This document shows positions 1-9,545 of a DNA stretch of 64,000 nt, in pieces. The first letter of the stretch is position 1. The number at the start of each line of letters is the position of its first letter. Origin of the DNA: Halomonas sp. LBP4 (GTDB lineage Bacteria; Pseudomonadota; Gammaproteobacteria; Pseudomonadales; Halomonadaceae); the NCBI RefSeq assembly GCF_003202205.1, contig NZ_PDOG01000005.1:185393-249392 (forward strand), in the 5' to 3' direction. The translations under genes were made by a program, and so were the position numbers. The notes below the pieces were generated by a model. It saw nothing but the letters and a program-made list of their open reading frames with translations. It was not told where the DNA came from and did not search any database.

Positions 1-429
1 CACGAAGGGGTCCAGCGCCTCGAAGCTCTCGTAGCTGCGGGGTCGGCCCTGATCCAGTGTCAGCACCCGCTGGGCCGGCACGAAGAATACCGACTCCTCC
101 TCGCGGGCATTGCCGCCGCGCAGGGCGTTGAGCTCGACTGCCTCACCGTCCAGCGCCACCCGGGTCTGGTCGCCCCAGATGCCGCCCATGCCCTCGCCGA
201 ACATCAGGGTCAGCAGCGGGTCGCCGTTCTCACCGTGAGCATCGGCTTCGTAGCTGTAGCCGTAGCGCTTGAGCGTCTTCACGATGGGGCCGTGATCCTG
301 CAGCAGCTTGAAGAGCTGCAGGAAGACGCTCTTGCCGCTGGCCTGGGGCCCCACCAGCAGGGTTAGGTCGCCAAACTCGACCTTGGCACGGTCGATCTGG
401 GCCAGGTGTTCGACGCTTAGCTGTGTCAT
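1..429 (-). CDS. AAA-family ATPase, C-terminus cut by window edge
   Basis: Only the first 143 codons are inside the window, so the protein continues past position 1. A Walker A motif GPQASGKS lies at residues 27-34, right after a short beta-strand region, as in SMC/RecF-like or OLD-like AAA ATPases that bind and hydrolyse ATP. The ATG at 429 follows the methyltransferase stop by 35 bases on the same strand, so it is probably the third gene of a helicase-methyltransferase-ATPase operon. I infer a role in the same defence module, perhaps as sensor or motor. The missing C-terminus prevents subfamily assignment. Confidence 0.7.
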   Translation of the reverse strand, partial: MTQLSVEHLAQIDRAKVEFGDLTLLVGPQASGKSVFLQLFKLLQDHGPIVKTLKRYGYSYEADAHGENGDPLLTLMFGEGMGGIWGDQTRVALDGEAVELNALRGGNAREEESVFFVPAQRVLTLDQGRPRSYESFEALDPFV

Positions 430-464
430 GTCGGCTGCGCTCTTCGTTCGATGATCACTTCAGC

Positions 465-3400
465 TTACTCCGCCATGGCCGAGGCCTCAGCCTCGGGCAC
501 ACCGATACCCAACCGCTCGGCGAACACGCGGTAGGCGGTGCGGTAGTCTTCGATGCGGTCAACGTGGCGGAACGGCGGATAGAAGGTGCGAGTGACGGTC
601 TGGTAGCCGTTGTCGATATCCCAGCTGACGGTCAGTGGAGAGGTGCCATCATGGTCGGTGCGGGCTTCGCGTACTTCCTTACCACCGGCGTCCTTGCGTT
701 TGGTGTTCGGGAGACGTTGCCCGAGGCTATCGTACTCATCCGCTTCCTCATAAGCTTTCATTACCGGAAACTGCACTGAGTATGCATTGATAAGCGCTTC
801 AATACTTACTCCCAAAGAAAGAGCCACCAATACATCTATTTCAATTAATGCTTGCCTTCTTGAAAAACACAGTCTCAAGGGAGAGTACATATCCCACCCT
901 CCCAAATCACCCCAGCTCTTTTCATGAGCATTGTTCAAGCAAGGATCTTCTACCGTCCAGCCTTCCGGTATCGAGGAATCATAAACACTATTCCAAAGAG
1001 GGGCATAATCCTCTGATAAGCAAATTAACCGGAGGCAGCGAGATATCAAGCTATTGGCGGCTTCACCTTCATACACAGGCATCCTCTCAAGAAAAATTCC
1101 ATAGCAATGCCCTGTGCCTGAAACTTTAATGAAAAAGTCATGCACAATCGAAATATTTCCCGCCGTATAAAGAGCAAGTTTTCTTAAATCAGAAAAGGAA
1201 ATCCCAAAACTCGTGATCAAGTGAATAACACCAGGAGGAATAATAACAGGCATCAAGGTTCTTTCATTTCCCGATTTCGCCATCTCCCGATTGAGATATC
1301 GGTACCTTCCGATATAATCTTCCCCCAACCCCCTAGCCAGCACTTCTTTTTGGAAATTACTCATCCCGCCAACTTTATCCCCCAACCTAAAAAGCGATCT
1401 CCTTTTTGGAGACTTAGGGAGGTTAATTAGATCTAAAGAGTGATAACTCCTATTGCTCTCATAAATAGTATTGGCATTTTGATGGTAAGGGTTTGCAACA
1501 TAATAATGCGGCCCAGAGACCACAAACTCTGAAGCAACCTTACTTTCATAAGTCGGCTTTCTATCTTTACTTAAAACCCCCTTTTTTTGCATCGCAGTCT
1601 CATCAAACATTACAGAGGATTTCAAGTAACCGTCTGCAAGCTTTAGCTTAAACTTAGAAAATTTCTCAAGGACAGGGACAAAATCTTCACTGTGTAACTT
1701 AGGAAGCTTACACCCTCCCCCGCCTTCTTCTTCAAATAGTCTTGAAAACAATCCAAGCTCTTTTTTAGTTATTCTTACTACACGCCTAAGATGCCCTGAT
1801 ATCTCCCAATCCCCCTTAGCATCTTTTATTCCGGGAACCACACCTTTTCCATCATCATTATAGCACGCAGCTATAGTTTTTGGCTCAAACAAGTTGAATA
1901 TAGCATCGAACTCCACCTCCCCACGAGAAGATCGCATTACATTAATTGAGAAAGTCATTTGATTATGCACATCAGCAAAGACACCAACTTCATTGTTGAA
2001 TTGAAAATGCTTCACAACATGCGCATAGAACCTTTCTCTAAACCTCCCCCCTTTACTATCAGAAAGAAATTCATCTGGACATAAGATTCCGCTAACACCA
2101 GCTGCGGCGACTAGCCTCCATGCCTCCTCAATAAACTTCTTATACAGATTTGCCTTAACACCGCTTGAATCAGGATAGTACTTCCTTTCTCCCAGGAATT
2201 TTTGCCCCCCCAAGGACGAGGTAACCCCCTGAACATATTTTCTTGCACCAATTACATTATCGAAAACATATTCCAGCTGTTCATTGAGTTCATCCGCCCC
2301 AGCTGCTTGCACCCCCAGAAGTGGTTCAATCTCATATAAAACATATTCTTTATTCCAGGCAACTTTCAGCCACGGCGGGTTACCAAACATCAGATCGAAG
2401 CCCTTGGGCTCGGGCTTGTCCTCCACCCGCGGTCCCAGGATCTCGGTAAAGATCAGCTCCCAGTGGTGGTAGTGCTGCTCGTTGGCGGTGGCACGGCCGA
2501 CGCCGAACCAGGGCACCAGCTCGCTGAGATGGGCGGCATCGGGCAGCTGGGCCTGGCTGGCCTGGAACAGCGCCTCCAGGTCGATATCCTCGCCCAGCTG
2601 GATATCCAGCATTGCACGGGTGGCCAGGTCATCGGTGCCGATCCCCAGCAGCACCTCGGCGGCGGCCAGCCAGGCCTCGCGGCTGGGCAGCGCCTCGGCC
2701 TGCTCCAGCGGCCAGAAGTAGAAGCTGCACCAGCTGTCCATCAGCAGGCGCAGGCGCTGGAAGGCGCCGGACTCGGCCTCCAGCCTGGCTTTCAAGCGCT
2801 CCTGATGGCGCAGGCTGGGGCCGGGGCGCAGGGCTTCGACGTCGTTCTGCGGGGTGGGCCAGACGCTGGCCGTACAGGCGGAGTGGGCCAGCGCCCGGTG
2901 GCGCTCGGCGGCATAGTCGGCCCATAGCACATCGATGCGTGCGCTCAGCGCCTCAAGGCGGGCCAGCTCCTCCGGGGAGATTGTCTGCTTCACCTGCTTG
3001 TTGCGCCACTGCTTGATCTGTTCGCACTCCTCCGGCCAGTGCTGCCTCATCAGCTTGTCGGTGGCGGCGGGGGCCATCTCCTCATCCCACACCAGGAAGT
3101 GGTAGATCTCACCGGGCTTTCGCGCTTCGCCGGGCTTGAGCTGGCGGGGCACGTGGGCGTTCTTGCCGTAGTGCTTGCCGGCCCCCAGCTGCACCTTGCT
3201 CCATACGCTGCGCCGCGCGCCTATCAGGCTGTTGCCGGCGCGCAGGCGCAGGCCAAACCAGGGCGTGGCGGCCGGCCGGTGGACGGGGGGAGTATCTTCA
3301 CTGCCGGGGTGCTCCATCAGGCGGTGAATGGTGGCCAGCCATAGCGAGAGCGCTCCCAGCTCCACCGCCACCGGGTTGAGGTCGACCCCGTAGACGTTAT

Positions 3401-5447
3401 GCACGGCGATGTAGTGGCGCACTCGGCGCAGCTCGTCCTCGTAGTCGCTGGGGTCGATACTCTGGCCGAGCTGCTGCTGCTTGAGCTCCAGGTAGCGGTG
3501 GGCCAGCTGGTCGATGGCCTCCACCAGGAAGGCCGCCGAGCCCATGGCTGGCTCGCAGACCTTGAGCGCGAGCACCTCGTCGGCCTGTTCGGGCGTGAAA
3601 TCCTTGAGGCGCTCCTTGAGGGCCTCCTCCACCAGAGTGCGGGTAAGCACCTCCGGAGTGTAGTAGGAGGCGCTGTTGACCCGATCGACCCCGTTGAGGT
3701 GGAGGATAAACTCGCCGGTGCGGTAAATGCGCGGCTTCTGGGTACGGTGCTCCAGCACCACCTCGCCCTTCTTGAACTCATCCAGCCGCGTGGCGGGCAC
3801 GAACCAGGTGGGCTGCTTGGGGTCCACGGCGTTATCCAGCATGGACTTGATAGTGCGCCCCTGCTTGATCTGCTGATGCACCTGGATCAGGTCTTCGGTG
3901 GCGAAGAAGCCCTTGTAGGAGAGCAGCCCCTCATAGACCGAGCCGAGCTGCACGATGCCAAGCTCTGCATAGTTGATACGACCGATCCGCCTGCTCTGCT
4001 GGGAGGTACCCAGGCTCAGGCTGCGGATCACGCCGTGCAGCACCCGGTTGGGCAGCTTGACGCGGCTGAGCAGCGGCGTGGCGGCGGGGTCGAACAGGGT
4101 GGCGGTCAGCGGCTCGATGGCAAACAGCTTGCCGGGGGTGTAGCCGTCGCGGCGGCTGTCGGCCTGGCGGGGCTGGGCATCCTCCAGCGCCAGCTGCTCG
4201 CCGCTGGGGCTGCCAAAGAGGCTCTCCTGGCTGGGCAGGCGGCCGAACTGCGGGCCATCGCTCTCCTCCTCCTGCGCCAGGCCCTCGCGGGCCGGGTCGA
4301 AGCCCTCGTAGATCAGTTGGAAGAGCCACTCCAGATGCTCGGCGATATAGGTGCCCTGCTCGGTGGTAGTGCCGGGCTCGTTGGCGTCCACCAGGTCGCG
4401 CAGGGCCTCCAGGCTGTAGCCCAGGCGGTAGACGTCGTCGTTGATGGGCAGGATGCCCAGCTCGCCACCGCGGGCCTCGGCGTAGAAGCAGAACAGCAGG
4501 CGGTAGACGTAGATCAGCGCATCATGGCGCAGCTGCTCGGCGGTGATCTCGCGGCTGCCGTCGGGCAGCGGCGCCTCGCGCTCGCTGAGCTGGCGATAGC
4601 CGAGGTTGGACTGGCGACGCGCCTCCACCCAGCCGTTGGCGATGGCCTGGATGGCATCGCGCACCGCGCCCTGCAGCTTCTCCGAGACGCCGTGGGTGCT
4701 CTTGAGGCTGCCCTCCCGCAGGCGCTCGTGGAGCACCTCGTCGCTCTCGCCCTGGGGCGAAAGCGCCTCCACGGAAAGCAGTGCACAGATAGCCTGGAAG
4801 GTCTCGGCCTGGCGGCGGCCATAGGCCTCTTCCAGGTCGATCCACAGGTAGCGGCCCTGGGCATAGGTCTGGGCGTCGAAGAGGTAGACCCGGGCACCGG
4901 CCAGCAGCATTACCCAGCGGGGGGCGTCCTCCTGCTTGAAGAGGTTGGCGATGGCCTTCTCCCAGCTTTCCTGCAGGGTAGGCAGCTCTTCTACCAGCCG
5001 GCCCGGGGCCTGCACCTCCTGCTCCAGCGGCTCCTCGTCGCTGTCGCCGCCGGACAGGCAGAACGGCGCCTGCAGGGTCACCAGCCAGGGGCGGTTATGG
5101 CGGTTGAGGCGCAGCAGGGCCGGCAGCTGCTTCTTCTCGGTGGCCAGCTCCAGGGCGAAGGGCTCGGGGCGATAGCCCAGGGCATCAAGCAGCGCCGGGT
5201 GCCAGGCATCCAGCTCCTTCACGCCGGCGCGGCTGCGCAGCTCGGGTTCCGGGAAATCAAGGGCCGCGGTCTTGGCCTTGAAGTAGCTGTCGCCGAGGGC
5301 CGCCAGGCGGCGCGGCGCGGACTGGCTGCCCTGCTCCTTCCAGGCCTTGGCCAGGTCGCGAATATCCTTGGCAAAGCCGTTCTTGTCGGCCAGGTAGTGG
5401 GCGGCGTAGTAGTCGCCGACGTTCTTGATTGCGGTATCCAGCGCCAT
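465..5447 (-). CDS. Eco57I-type adenine-specific DNA methyltransferase, 1660 aa
   Basis: A large protein with the gamma-class N6-adenine methyltransferase signature: an AdoMet-binding motif I (CEPAMGSAAF, residues 631-640) and the catalytic NPPW (residues 1023-1026). The first 600 residues would hold a helical or restriction-associated region and the part after NPPW the target recognition domain. The ATG overlaps the helicase stop by one base (TAATG), so the two are translationally coupled. It may be a DISARM DrmMI-like enzyme or a BREX/type IIG-like methylase; size and pairing fit, but no drmA, drmB or drmC is visible. From about 780 to 2370 the DNA drops to roughly 40% GC (two hand-counted lines), unlike the rest of the gene, suggesting that the recognition domain was exchanged. 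Confidence 0.85.
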   Translation of the reverse strand: MALDTAIKNVGDYYAAHYLADKNGFAKDIRDLAKAWKEQGSQSAPRRLAALGDSYFKAKTAALDFPEPELRSRAGVKELDAWHPALLDALGYRPEPFALELATEKKQLPALLRLNRHNRPWLVTLQAPFCLSGGDSDEEPLEQEVQAPGRLVEELPTLQESWEKAIANLFKQEDAPRWVMLLAGARVYLFDAQTYAQGRYLWIDLEEAYGRRQAETFQAICALLSVEALSPQGESDEVLHERLREGSLKSTHGVSEKLQGAVRDAIQAIANGWVEARRQSNLGYRQLSEREAPLPDGSREITAEQLRHDALIYVYRLLFCFYAEARGGELGILPINDDVYRLGYSLEALRDLVDANEPGTTTEQGTYIAEHLEWLFQLIYEGFDPAREGLAQEEESDGPQFGRLPSQESLFGSPSGEQLALEDAQPRQADSRRDGYTPGKLFAIEPLTATLFDPAATPLLSRVKLPNRVLHGVIRSLSLGTSQQSRRIGRINYAELGIVQLGSVYEGLLSYKGFFATEDLIQVHQQIKQGRTIKSMLDNAVDPKQPTWFVPATRLDEFKKGEVVLEHRTQKPRIYRTGEFILHLNGVDRVNSASYYTPEVLTRTLVEEALKERLKDFTPEQADEVLALKVCEPAMGSAAFLVEAIDQLAHRYLELKQQQLGQSIDPSDYEDELRRVRHYIAVHNVYGVDLNPVAVELGALSLWLATIHRLMEHPGSEDTPPVHRPAATPWFGLRLRAGNSLIGARRSVWSKVQLGAGKHYGKNAHVPRQLKPGEARKPGEIYHFLVWDEEMAPAATDKLMRQHWPEECEQIKQWRNKQVKQTISPEELARLEALSARIDVLWADYAAERHRALAHSACTASVWPTPQNDVEALRPGPSLRHQERLKARLEAESGAFQRLRLLMDSWCSFYFWPLEQAEALPSREAWLAAAEVLLGIGTDDLATRAMLDIQLGEDIDLEALFQASQAQLPDAAHLSELVPWFGVGRATANEQHYHHWELIFTEILGPRVEDKPEPKGFDLMFGNPPWLKVAWNKEYVLYEIEPLLGVQAAGADELNEQLEYVFDNVIGARKYVQGVTSSLGGQKFLGERKYYPDSSGVKANLYKKFIEEAWRLVAAAGVSGILCPDEFLSDSKGGRFRERFYAHVVKHFQFNNEVGVFADVHNQMTFSINVMRSSRGEVEFDAIFNLFEPKTIAACYNDDGKGVVPGIKDAKGDWEISGHLRRVVRITKKELGLFSRLFEEEGGGGCKLPKLHSEDFVPVLEKFSKFKLKLADGYLKSSVMFDETAMQKKGVLSKDRKPTYESKVASEFVVSGPHYYVANPYHQNANTIYESNRSYHSLDLINLPKSPKRRSLFRLGDKVGGMSNFQKEVLARGLGEDYIGRYRYLNREMAKSGNERTLMPVIIPPGVIHLITSFGISFSDLRKLALYTAGNISIVHDFFIKVSGTGHCYGIFLERMPVYEGEAANSLISRCLRLICLSEDYAPLWNSVYDSSIPEGWTVEDPCLNNAHEKSWGDLGGWDMYSPLRLCFSRRQALIEIDVLVALSLGVSIEALINAYSVQFPVMKAYEEADEYDSLGQRLPNTKRKDAGGKEVREARTDHDGTSPLTVSWDIDNGYQTVTRTFYPPFRHVDRIEDYRTAYRVFAERLGIGVPEAEASAMAE

Positions 5448-8398
5448 TAATTCACTCCTTCCACGACCAGCACCAGCCGGGTGGTGGGCTCATCCGTCGC
5501 CCGGTAGTGGGCCCACATCCAGTGTTCCTTGCGGTCTTCCAGGTACTTCTCCATCTCCTCGCGCTTGTTGCGCAGCTGGGTGGCACGCTTGCCCTCCGGC
5601 GGCAGGCCGGCGAGCTGCGCGTCGATGCGTGCGGCCCAGCGGGCGAACCAGTCATCCAGGCGTCTGGTTTCCTCCTCCACCCGCGGCCAGATCTCGGCGC
5701 GGCGCCGGTCCTTGAGCTGCTTGAGGTGATGGAGGCTCTGGTCGACCGCCGAGCCCAGGAAGCTCTTCATCAGGTGCTCGGGCAGGCTGCCCTGCTTGCC
5801 GGTGTTGGTGAGCTGGTCGAACTTGACCTCGGCCAGCGCCTCCTTGAGAGGGCGAATGCGGAACTTGCCGCCCTTGCGGAAGGAGACCGCGTGGGGGTCG
5901 ACGATCAGCGGCGTGCCGGCCCGGGAGCTGACCTGGCCGATGAAGCAGAAGAGCAGCTCGCCGGGCTCCAGCCAGGGAGAGCTGATCAAGGGGGCCTCGC
6001 CGCGCGCCTGAAGCATCATTAGCCGCTCGGAGAGCCACTTCATCACCGGGTGCTGCTCAGTCAGCAGCAGCTCGCGGGACCACTGGCCCCTCTGGGCCAG
6101 CGCGGCCTGGATGGCGGCATTGGCACGCCTGGGGCTCTCGGTGAAGAAGAGCTGCTTCTCCGCCGGCCAGGCCTCTTCCGGCATCGCCGAGGCGCCATAG
6201 ACCATCTCACTGTCCACCCAGGGGGCCCCCAGGCGGCGGGCAACTTCGCGGGGCGGGGTGAAGATCAGCTGCTCGTCAGTGTTATCAATATCAGGCCAGT
6301 CGCGGTTTTCAGCCCGCAGAGTACGATAACCGTCTGCGAGGAACTTGGCGTTGCTCAGCAGGCGAATGCGCGAGTTGTCCTGCAGGCCGGCGGCGTCCTC
6401 GGTAGCGGCTTCCTCGCCGTCGTCATCCCCGAGCAGGAAGTCGAGGTCAAAATGGCTGGCATCGTGCAGGAGGGACTCCAGCTCACCGGATTCACCGTCG
6501 CCTTCCTCCTCCAGGCGCCGCTTCAGGCCCTCACGATTGGTCACCAGTCCCTCGCCGACGGCATCGGTTTCCTTGTCGGGGTCGTAGAGTTTGAGCACGC
6601 TCTCGCCGGTACGGGTGGAGCGGTTGATCTCCTCCACCTTGTCGACCAGGCGCTGGAAGATCTCGCTGTCGCCCTCCAGCAGCCCCTCGCGGGTCTCCAC
6701 CATCAGGTAGCGGATGATGGGCGGGTGCTTCTGGCCGAAGCGGTCGATGCGGCCATTTCGCTGGATCAGGGTGATGATCGACCAGGGCAGGTCGTAGTGG
6801 ATGATGTGATGGCACTGGTGGTGCAGGTTGACGCCTTCCGAGGCGACATCAGTGGCCAGCAGCAGGCGCACCTCGCTGGTACCGGTACCGAAGGACTCCA
6901 CCGCGGCGGCCAGGGCGCTGTCGGACATGCCGCCATGGATGGCGGCGATGGTCTGCTCGGCCTGGTCCTGCTCCTTGTCGGAGAACTTGAGCTTGAAGTG
7001 GCGCGCCAGGGCGGGAGCCAGGGCCTGCTGGGTCACGCGGCTCTCGGTGAACATCAGCAGCCGTGGGCTGTTGGCCGTGCCATCCCAACCCATGGCCTCC
7101 AGCTCACGCACCAGCGCCTTGAAGCGGGCGCTCTCGGTGATGGTCAGCTGCTCCAGCTGGCGAGTGAGCAGGGCAAGCTCCTCGACTTCCGGGGAGCCGG
7201 GGTCCTGGCGCTTGATCTGCGCCAGGCGCTTGCTGGCGGTAGAGAGACACGCCTCGGGGCTTGAGAGGAACGCCTTGTACATGCCCCAGCTGACGATGGC
7301 CTGGCTCTCGATCTCCTTGTCGAGCACCCGCTGACGAATATGCGCCAGCTGGTGGTAGACGCCCTCCTCGGCTTCGCTGGCGTGGGCGGTGGTCTGCTCA
7401 AGTGGCACAACCTCGCGCTCGGAGAAGTTGCTGCCCGCCTCGGCCTTCACGTCCTCCTTGAAGCGCATCAGGAAGAAGGGGGCGATGTCCTTGGCCTCGT
7501 ATTCCTGGAGATTGGGGTCTGGCACCGCGGAGGGGTCGAGCAGGCTAATCAGACGGCCGAAGGTCTCGCGCTTGCCGTTATGAGGGGTGGCGGTGGTCAG
7601 CAGCATGCTGTTGGTGCGCCGCGAGAGGCGACGCGCCAGGCGGTAGCTGAGGTGGCGCCCCGGGTTGATGCCGCCGGAGACGTTATGCGCTTCGTCGATT
7701 ACCACCACGTCCCAGCGTGTGTTCTCCAGGAAATGGGCGTAGCGGCCGATATCCTTGAGGGTATCGATGGAGATGATGATGCGCTGGTAGACCTCGAAGG
7801 GGTTCTTGGAGGCCGGGATCTTGAGCTGCAGCCTGGAGAGCGCATCGGAGTCCATGCGCACCAGCGGCAGCGCGAAGCGGTTCCACAGCTCGGCCTGGAA
7901 CTGGGAGAGCATCGACTTCTTGGCCAGCACCAGGATGCGGTTGCCCTGCCCCCGCCGGATCAGCTCGCTGAGGATCATGCCCACTTCGATGGTCTTGCCG
8001 AGGCCCACCTGGTCTGCCAGCAGCAGCCGCGGGCGGAGCTGGTGCAGGGCCCGATGCACCGCCTCCTTCTGGTACTCCATGGGCGTAAAGGCACCCATGT
8101 CCTCGAAGTTGGGCGCCGGGTCGGTCAGCGGCATCTGGCGCAGCTGGGCTTCCAAGAAGAGCCGGGAGCGCGAATAGCCGTTGGATTCATCGCGTACCAG
8201 GGCCGTCTCGCGAGGGTTGACCTCCTTGATACGGTCCAGCTGGGTGAGGAAAGCGGCCTCGTGGCCACGGTTGAGATCGTCCACCCCAGTACAGAAGACG
8301 ATTTGGTGCTGGTAAGTCCCCGCGGCATCCACCCGCGAGACTAGCCATTCGGCATCACGACATACGACGCGCATGCCAGGCGTGAACACGGTTCCCAT
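5447..8398 (-). CDS. SNF2-like DEAH helicase, DrmD-like
   Basis: A 983-residue superfamily 2 helicase or translocase. Motif I GLGKT is at residues 132-136 and the DEAH box at 235-238. Next come the TTATPHNGK motif, and in the second RecA domain LLATDVASEGVN followed by QRNGRIDRFGQ (motifs V and VI). This arrangement is shared with the SNF2 helicases of DISARM (DrmD) and of other defence loci. It would translocate on duplex DNA using ATP, probably working with the methyltransferase encoded next. An AAGGG ribosome site precedes the ATG at 8398. It is the first gene of the minus-strand operon. Helicase function is firm; the DISARM assignment is an inference from the pairing. Confidence 0.85.
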   Translation of the reverse strand: MGTVFTPGMRVVCRDAEWLVSRVDAAGTYQHQIVFCTGVDDLNRGHEAAFLTQLDRIKEVNPRETALVRDESNGYSRSRLFLEAQLRQMPLTDPAPNFEDMGAFTPMEYQKEAVHRALHQLRPRLLLADQVGLGKTIEVGMILSELIRRGQGNRILVLAKKSMLSQFQAELWNRFALPLVRMDSDALSRLQLKIPASKNPFEVYQRIIISIDTLKDIGRYAHFLENTRWDVVVIDEAHNVSGGINPGRHLSYRLARRLSRRTNSMLLTTATPHNGKRETFGRLISLLDPSAVPDPNLQEYEAKDIAPFFLMRFKEDVKAEAGSNFSEREVVPLEQTTAHASEAEEGVYHQLAHIRQRVLDKEIESQAIVSWGMYKAFLSSPEACLSTASKRLAQIKRQDPGSPEVEELALLTRQLEQLTITESARFKALVRELEAMGWDGTANSPRLLMFTESRVTQQALAPALARHFKLKFSDKEQDQAEQTIAAIHGGMSDSALAAAVESFGTGTSEVRLLLATDVASEGVNLHHQCHHIIHYDLPWSIITLIQRNGRIDRFGQKHPPIIRYLMVETREGLLEGDSEIFQRLVDKVEEINRSTRTGESVLKLYDPDKETDAVGEGLVTNREGLKRRLEEEGDGESGELESLLHDASHFDLDFLLGDDDGEEAATEDAAGLQDNSRIRLLSNAKFLADGYRTLRAENRDWPDIDNTDEQLIFTPPREVARRLGAPWVDSEMVYGASAMPEEAWPAEKQLFFTESPRRANAAIQAALAQRGQWSRELLLTEQHPVMKWLSERLMMLQARGEAPLISSPWLEPGELLFCFIGQVSSRAGTPLIVDPHAVSFRKGGKFRIRPLKEALAEVKFDQLTNTGKQGSLPEHLMKSFLGSAVDQSLHHLKQLKDRRRAEIWPRVEEETRRLDDWFARWAARIDAQLAGLPPEGKRATQLRNKREEMEKYLEDRKEHWMWAHYRATDEPTTRLVLVVEGVN

Positions 8399-8733
8399 GC
8401 TGCCCTTCCCTTGTCTGCTGCGTAACGGCCCGCCAATCTCCGGCAGAGCTCCCGCCCCGAGCCTTTCAGGTCGTGACCGCTTTTCGTGTTATGGGCTGAG
8501 CCATACTCAGCCGATTTTGCTCTCATCCTAAAGGTTTGGCTCCAAGGCTGCAGCCCTATGACGCCAGTACATCGTGTGACTTACGGCCATGTTCCCACCG
8601 GACTGCAACAATTTCTGTCGCTAGCGCGCGAGAGGCTGCCACCAAAGCGGGCTTGAGGCAGGCCATGCCCCGCTGATACAACAGCTGCATACGCAGAAAA
8701 TAACATTCATCGCATATCACGCAGGGCAACGGC
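8399..8733. other. Divergent intergenic region
   Basis: This 335-base gap lies between the minus-strand defence operon and the plus-strand truncated helicase. It should hold both promoters. I found no convincing -35/-10 pair, repeat or small gene; the short frames here lack ribosome sites. Confidence 0.4.
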
Positions 8734-9545
8734 ATGGAAAAGCTGACGCAGATCCGAGAAGCCATCCGCATGGAGGAAGACGCCCAGCGCAGCACCTACA
8801 TTTTCAAGGTGGCGCGGGCAAAACGCATCAGTGGCCGTATCGCCACTGTCAAGGTGGCCGCGGAGGATGACCACCGCAACAGCGACACCCTTAGCGAAAA
8901 CCTGGAGGGTGCCCATGCCTGGTGGCCGCTGGAGGGCCCTCACAACGGTGAAACCAGGGTGCTCTCGGTGTTTCCCGAGGACAACGAGCTGCATCTGACG
9001 GCGGTAAAGGGAGATCTGCCCGACGAGGAGGCCCGCCTACGCCTCTACCCGCCCAACTTCATCGAGCCGGTGCGTCAGCTCTACCACGACCCGCTCTACC
9101 AGGAGCTTGGCCTCAAGATCCTGCGTGAGTGGAGCAGCCGGGACCCACAGGACCCTCGCCGCCTTCCAGCCGCGGAAGCGTTGACCCTTCGCGAACAGCA
9201 AGGTGAAGCCCTAAAACTGCCCTACCGCAGCCACTCCTTGCTGATCGGCCCGCCCGGTACCGGCAAGACCTACACCCCGGCCGCGATCATCGCCCAATTC
9301 CTGCTCCATGAGCCGGAACAGCGCGTCCTGTTGCTCTCCAACAGCAACGCCGCCGTGGACGATGCGCTGGTGAAGGTGGACCAGGCGCTGGAGACCCTGG
9401 GCGATCACCAGCGCAAGAAGCGCGCTATACGTATCGGCAAGAACTTCACGACGGCCTGCTATGAAGGGTGCGAGCATCTGCTGCCATCAAGCCAGCAGTT
9501 AACGGACAAATTGAAGACTCTGGAAAAGCGTAAACCCGACCAGCG
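8734..9545 (+). pseudogene. SF1 (UPF1/DNA2-like) helicase, 3' end lost
   Basis: The frame opens at 8734 and encodes the N-terminus of a superfamily 1 helicase, with Walker A GPPGTGKT at residues 172-179 followed by a strand resembling motif Ia (LLLSNSNAAVDDAL). Similarity to a helicase stops around 9540. From there the DNA reads as an IS256-family transposase fragment on the other strand, followed by an IS66 element. Motifs II to VI are absent, so the product cannot be an active helicase. An intact form would be about 1000 residues in related families. The boundary is estimated by eye. Confidence 0.7.

Noticed and set aside
3399..5450. A 683-codon plus-strand open frame
   Set aside because: It lies wholly opposite the methyltransferase gene, has no ribosome site and an Ala/Gly/Leu/Gln-rich composition typical of the antisense of GC-rich codons.
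6050..8344. Long plus-strand open frames across the SNF2-like helicase
   Set aside because: They run opposite a helicase with all its motifs and have no start signals.
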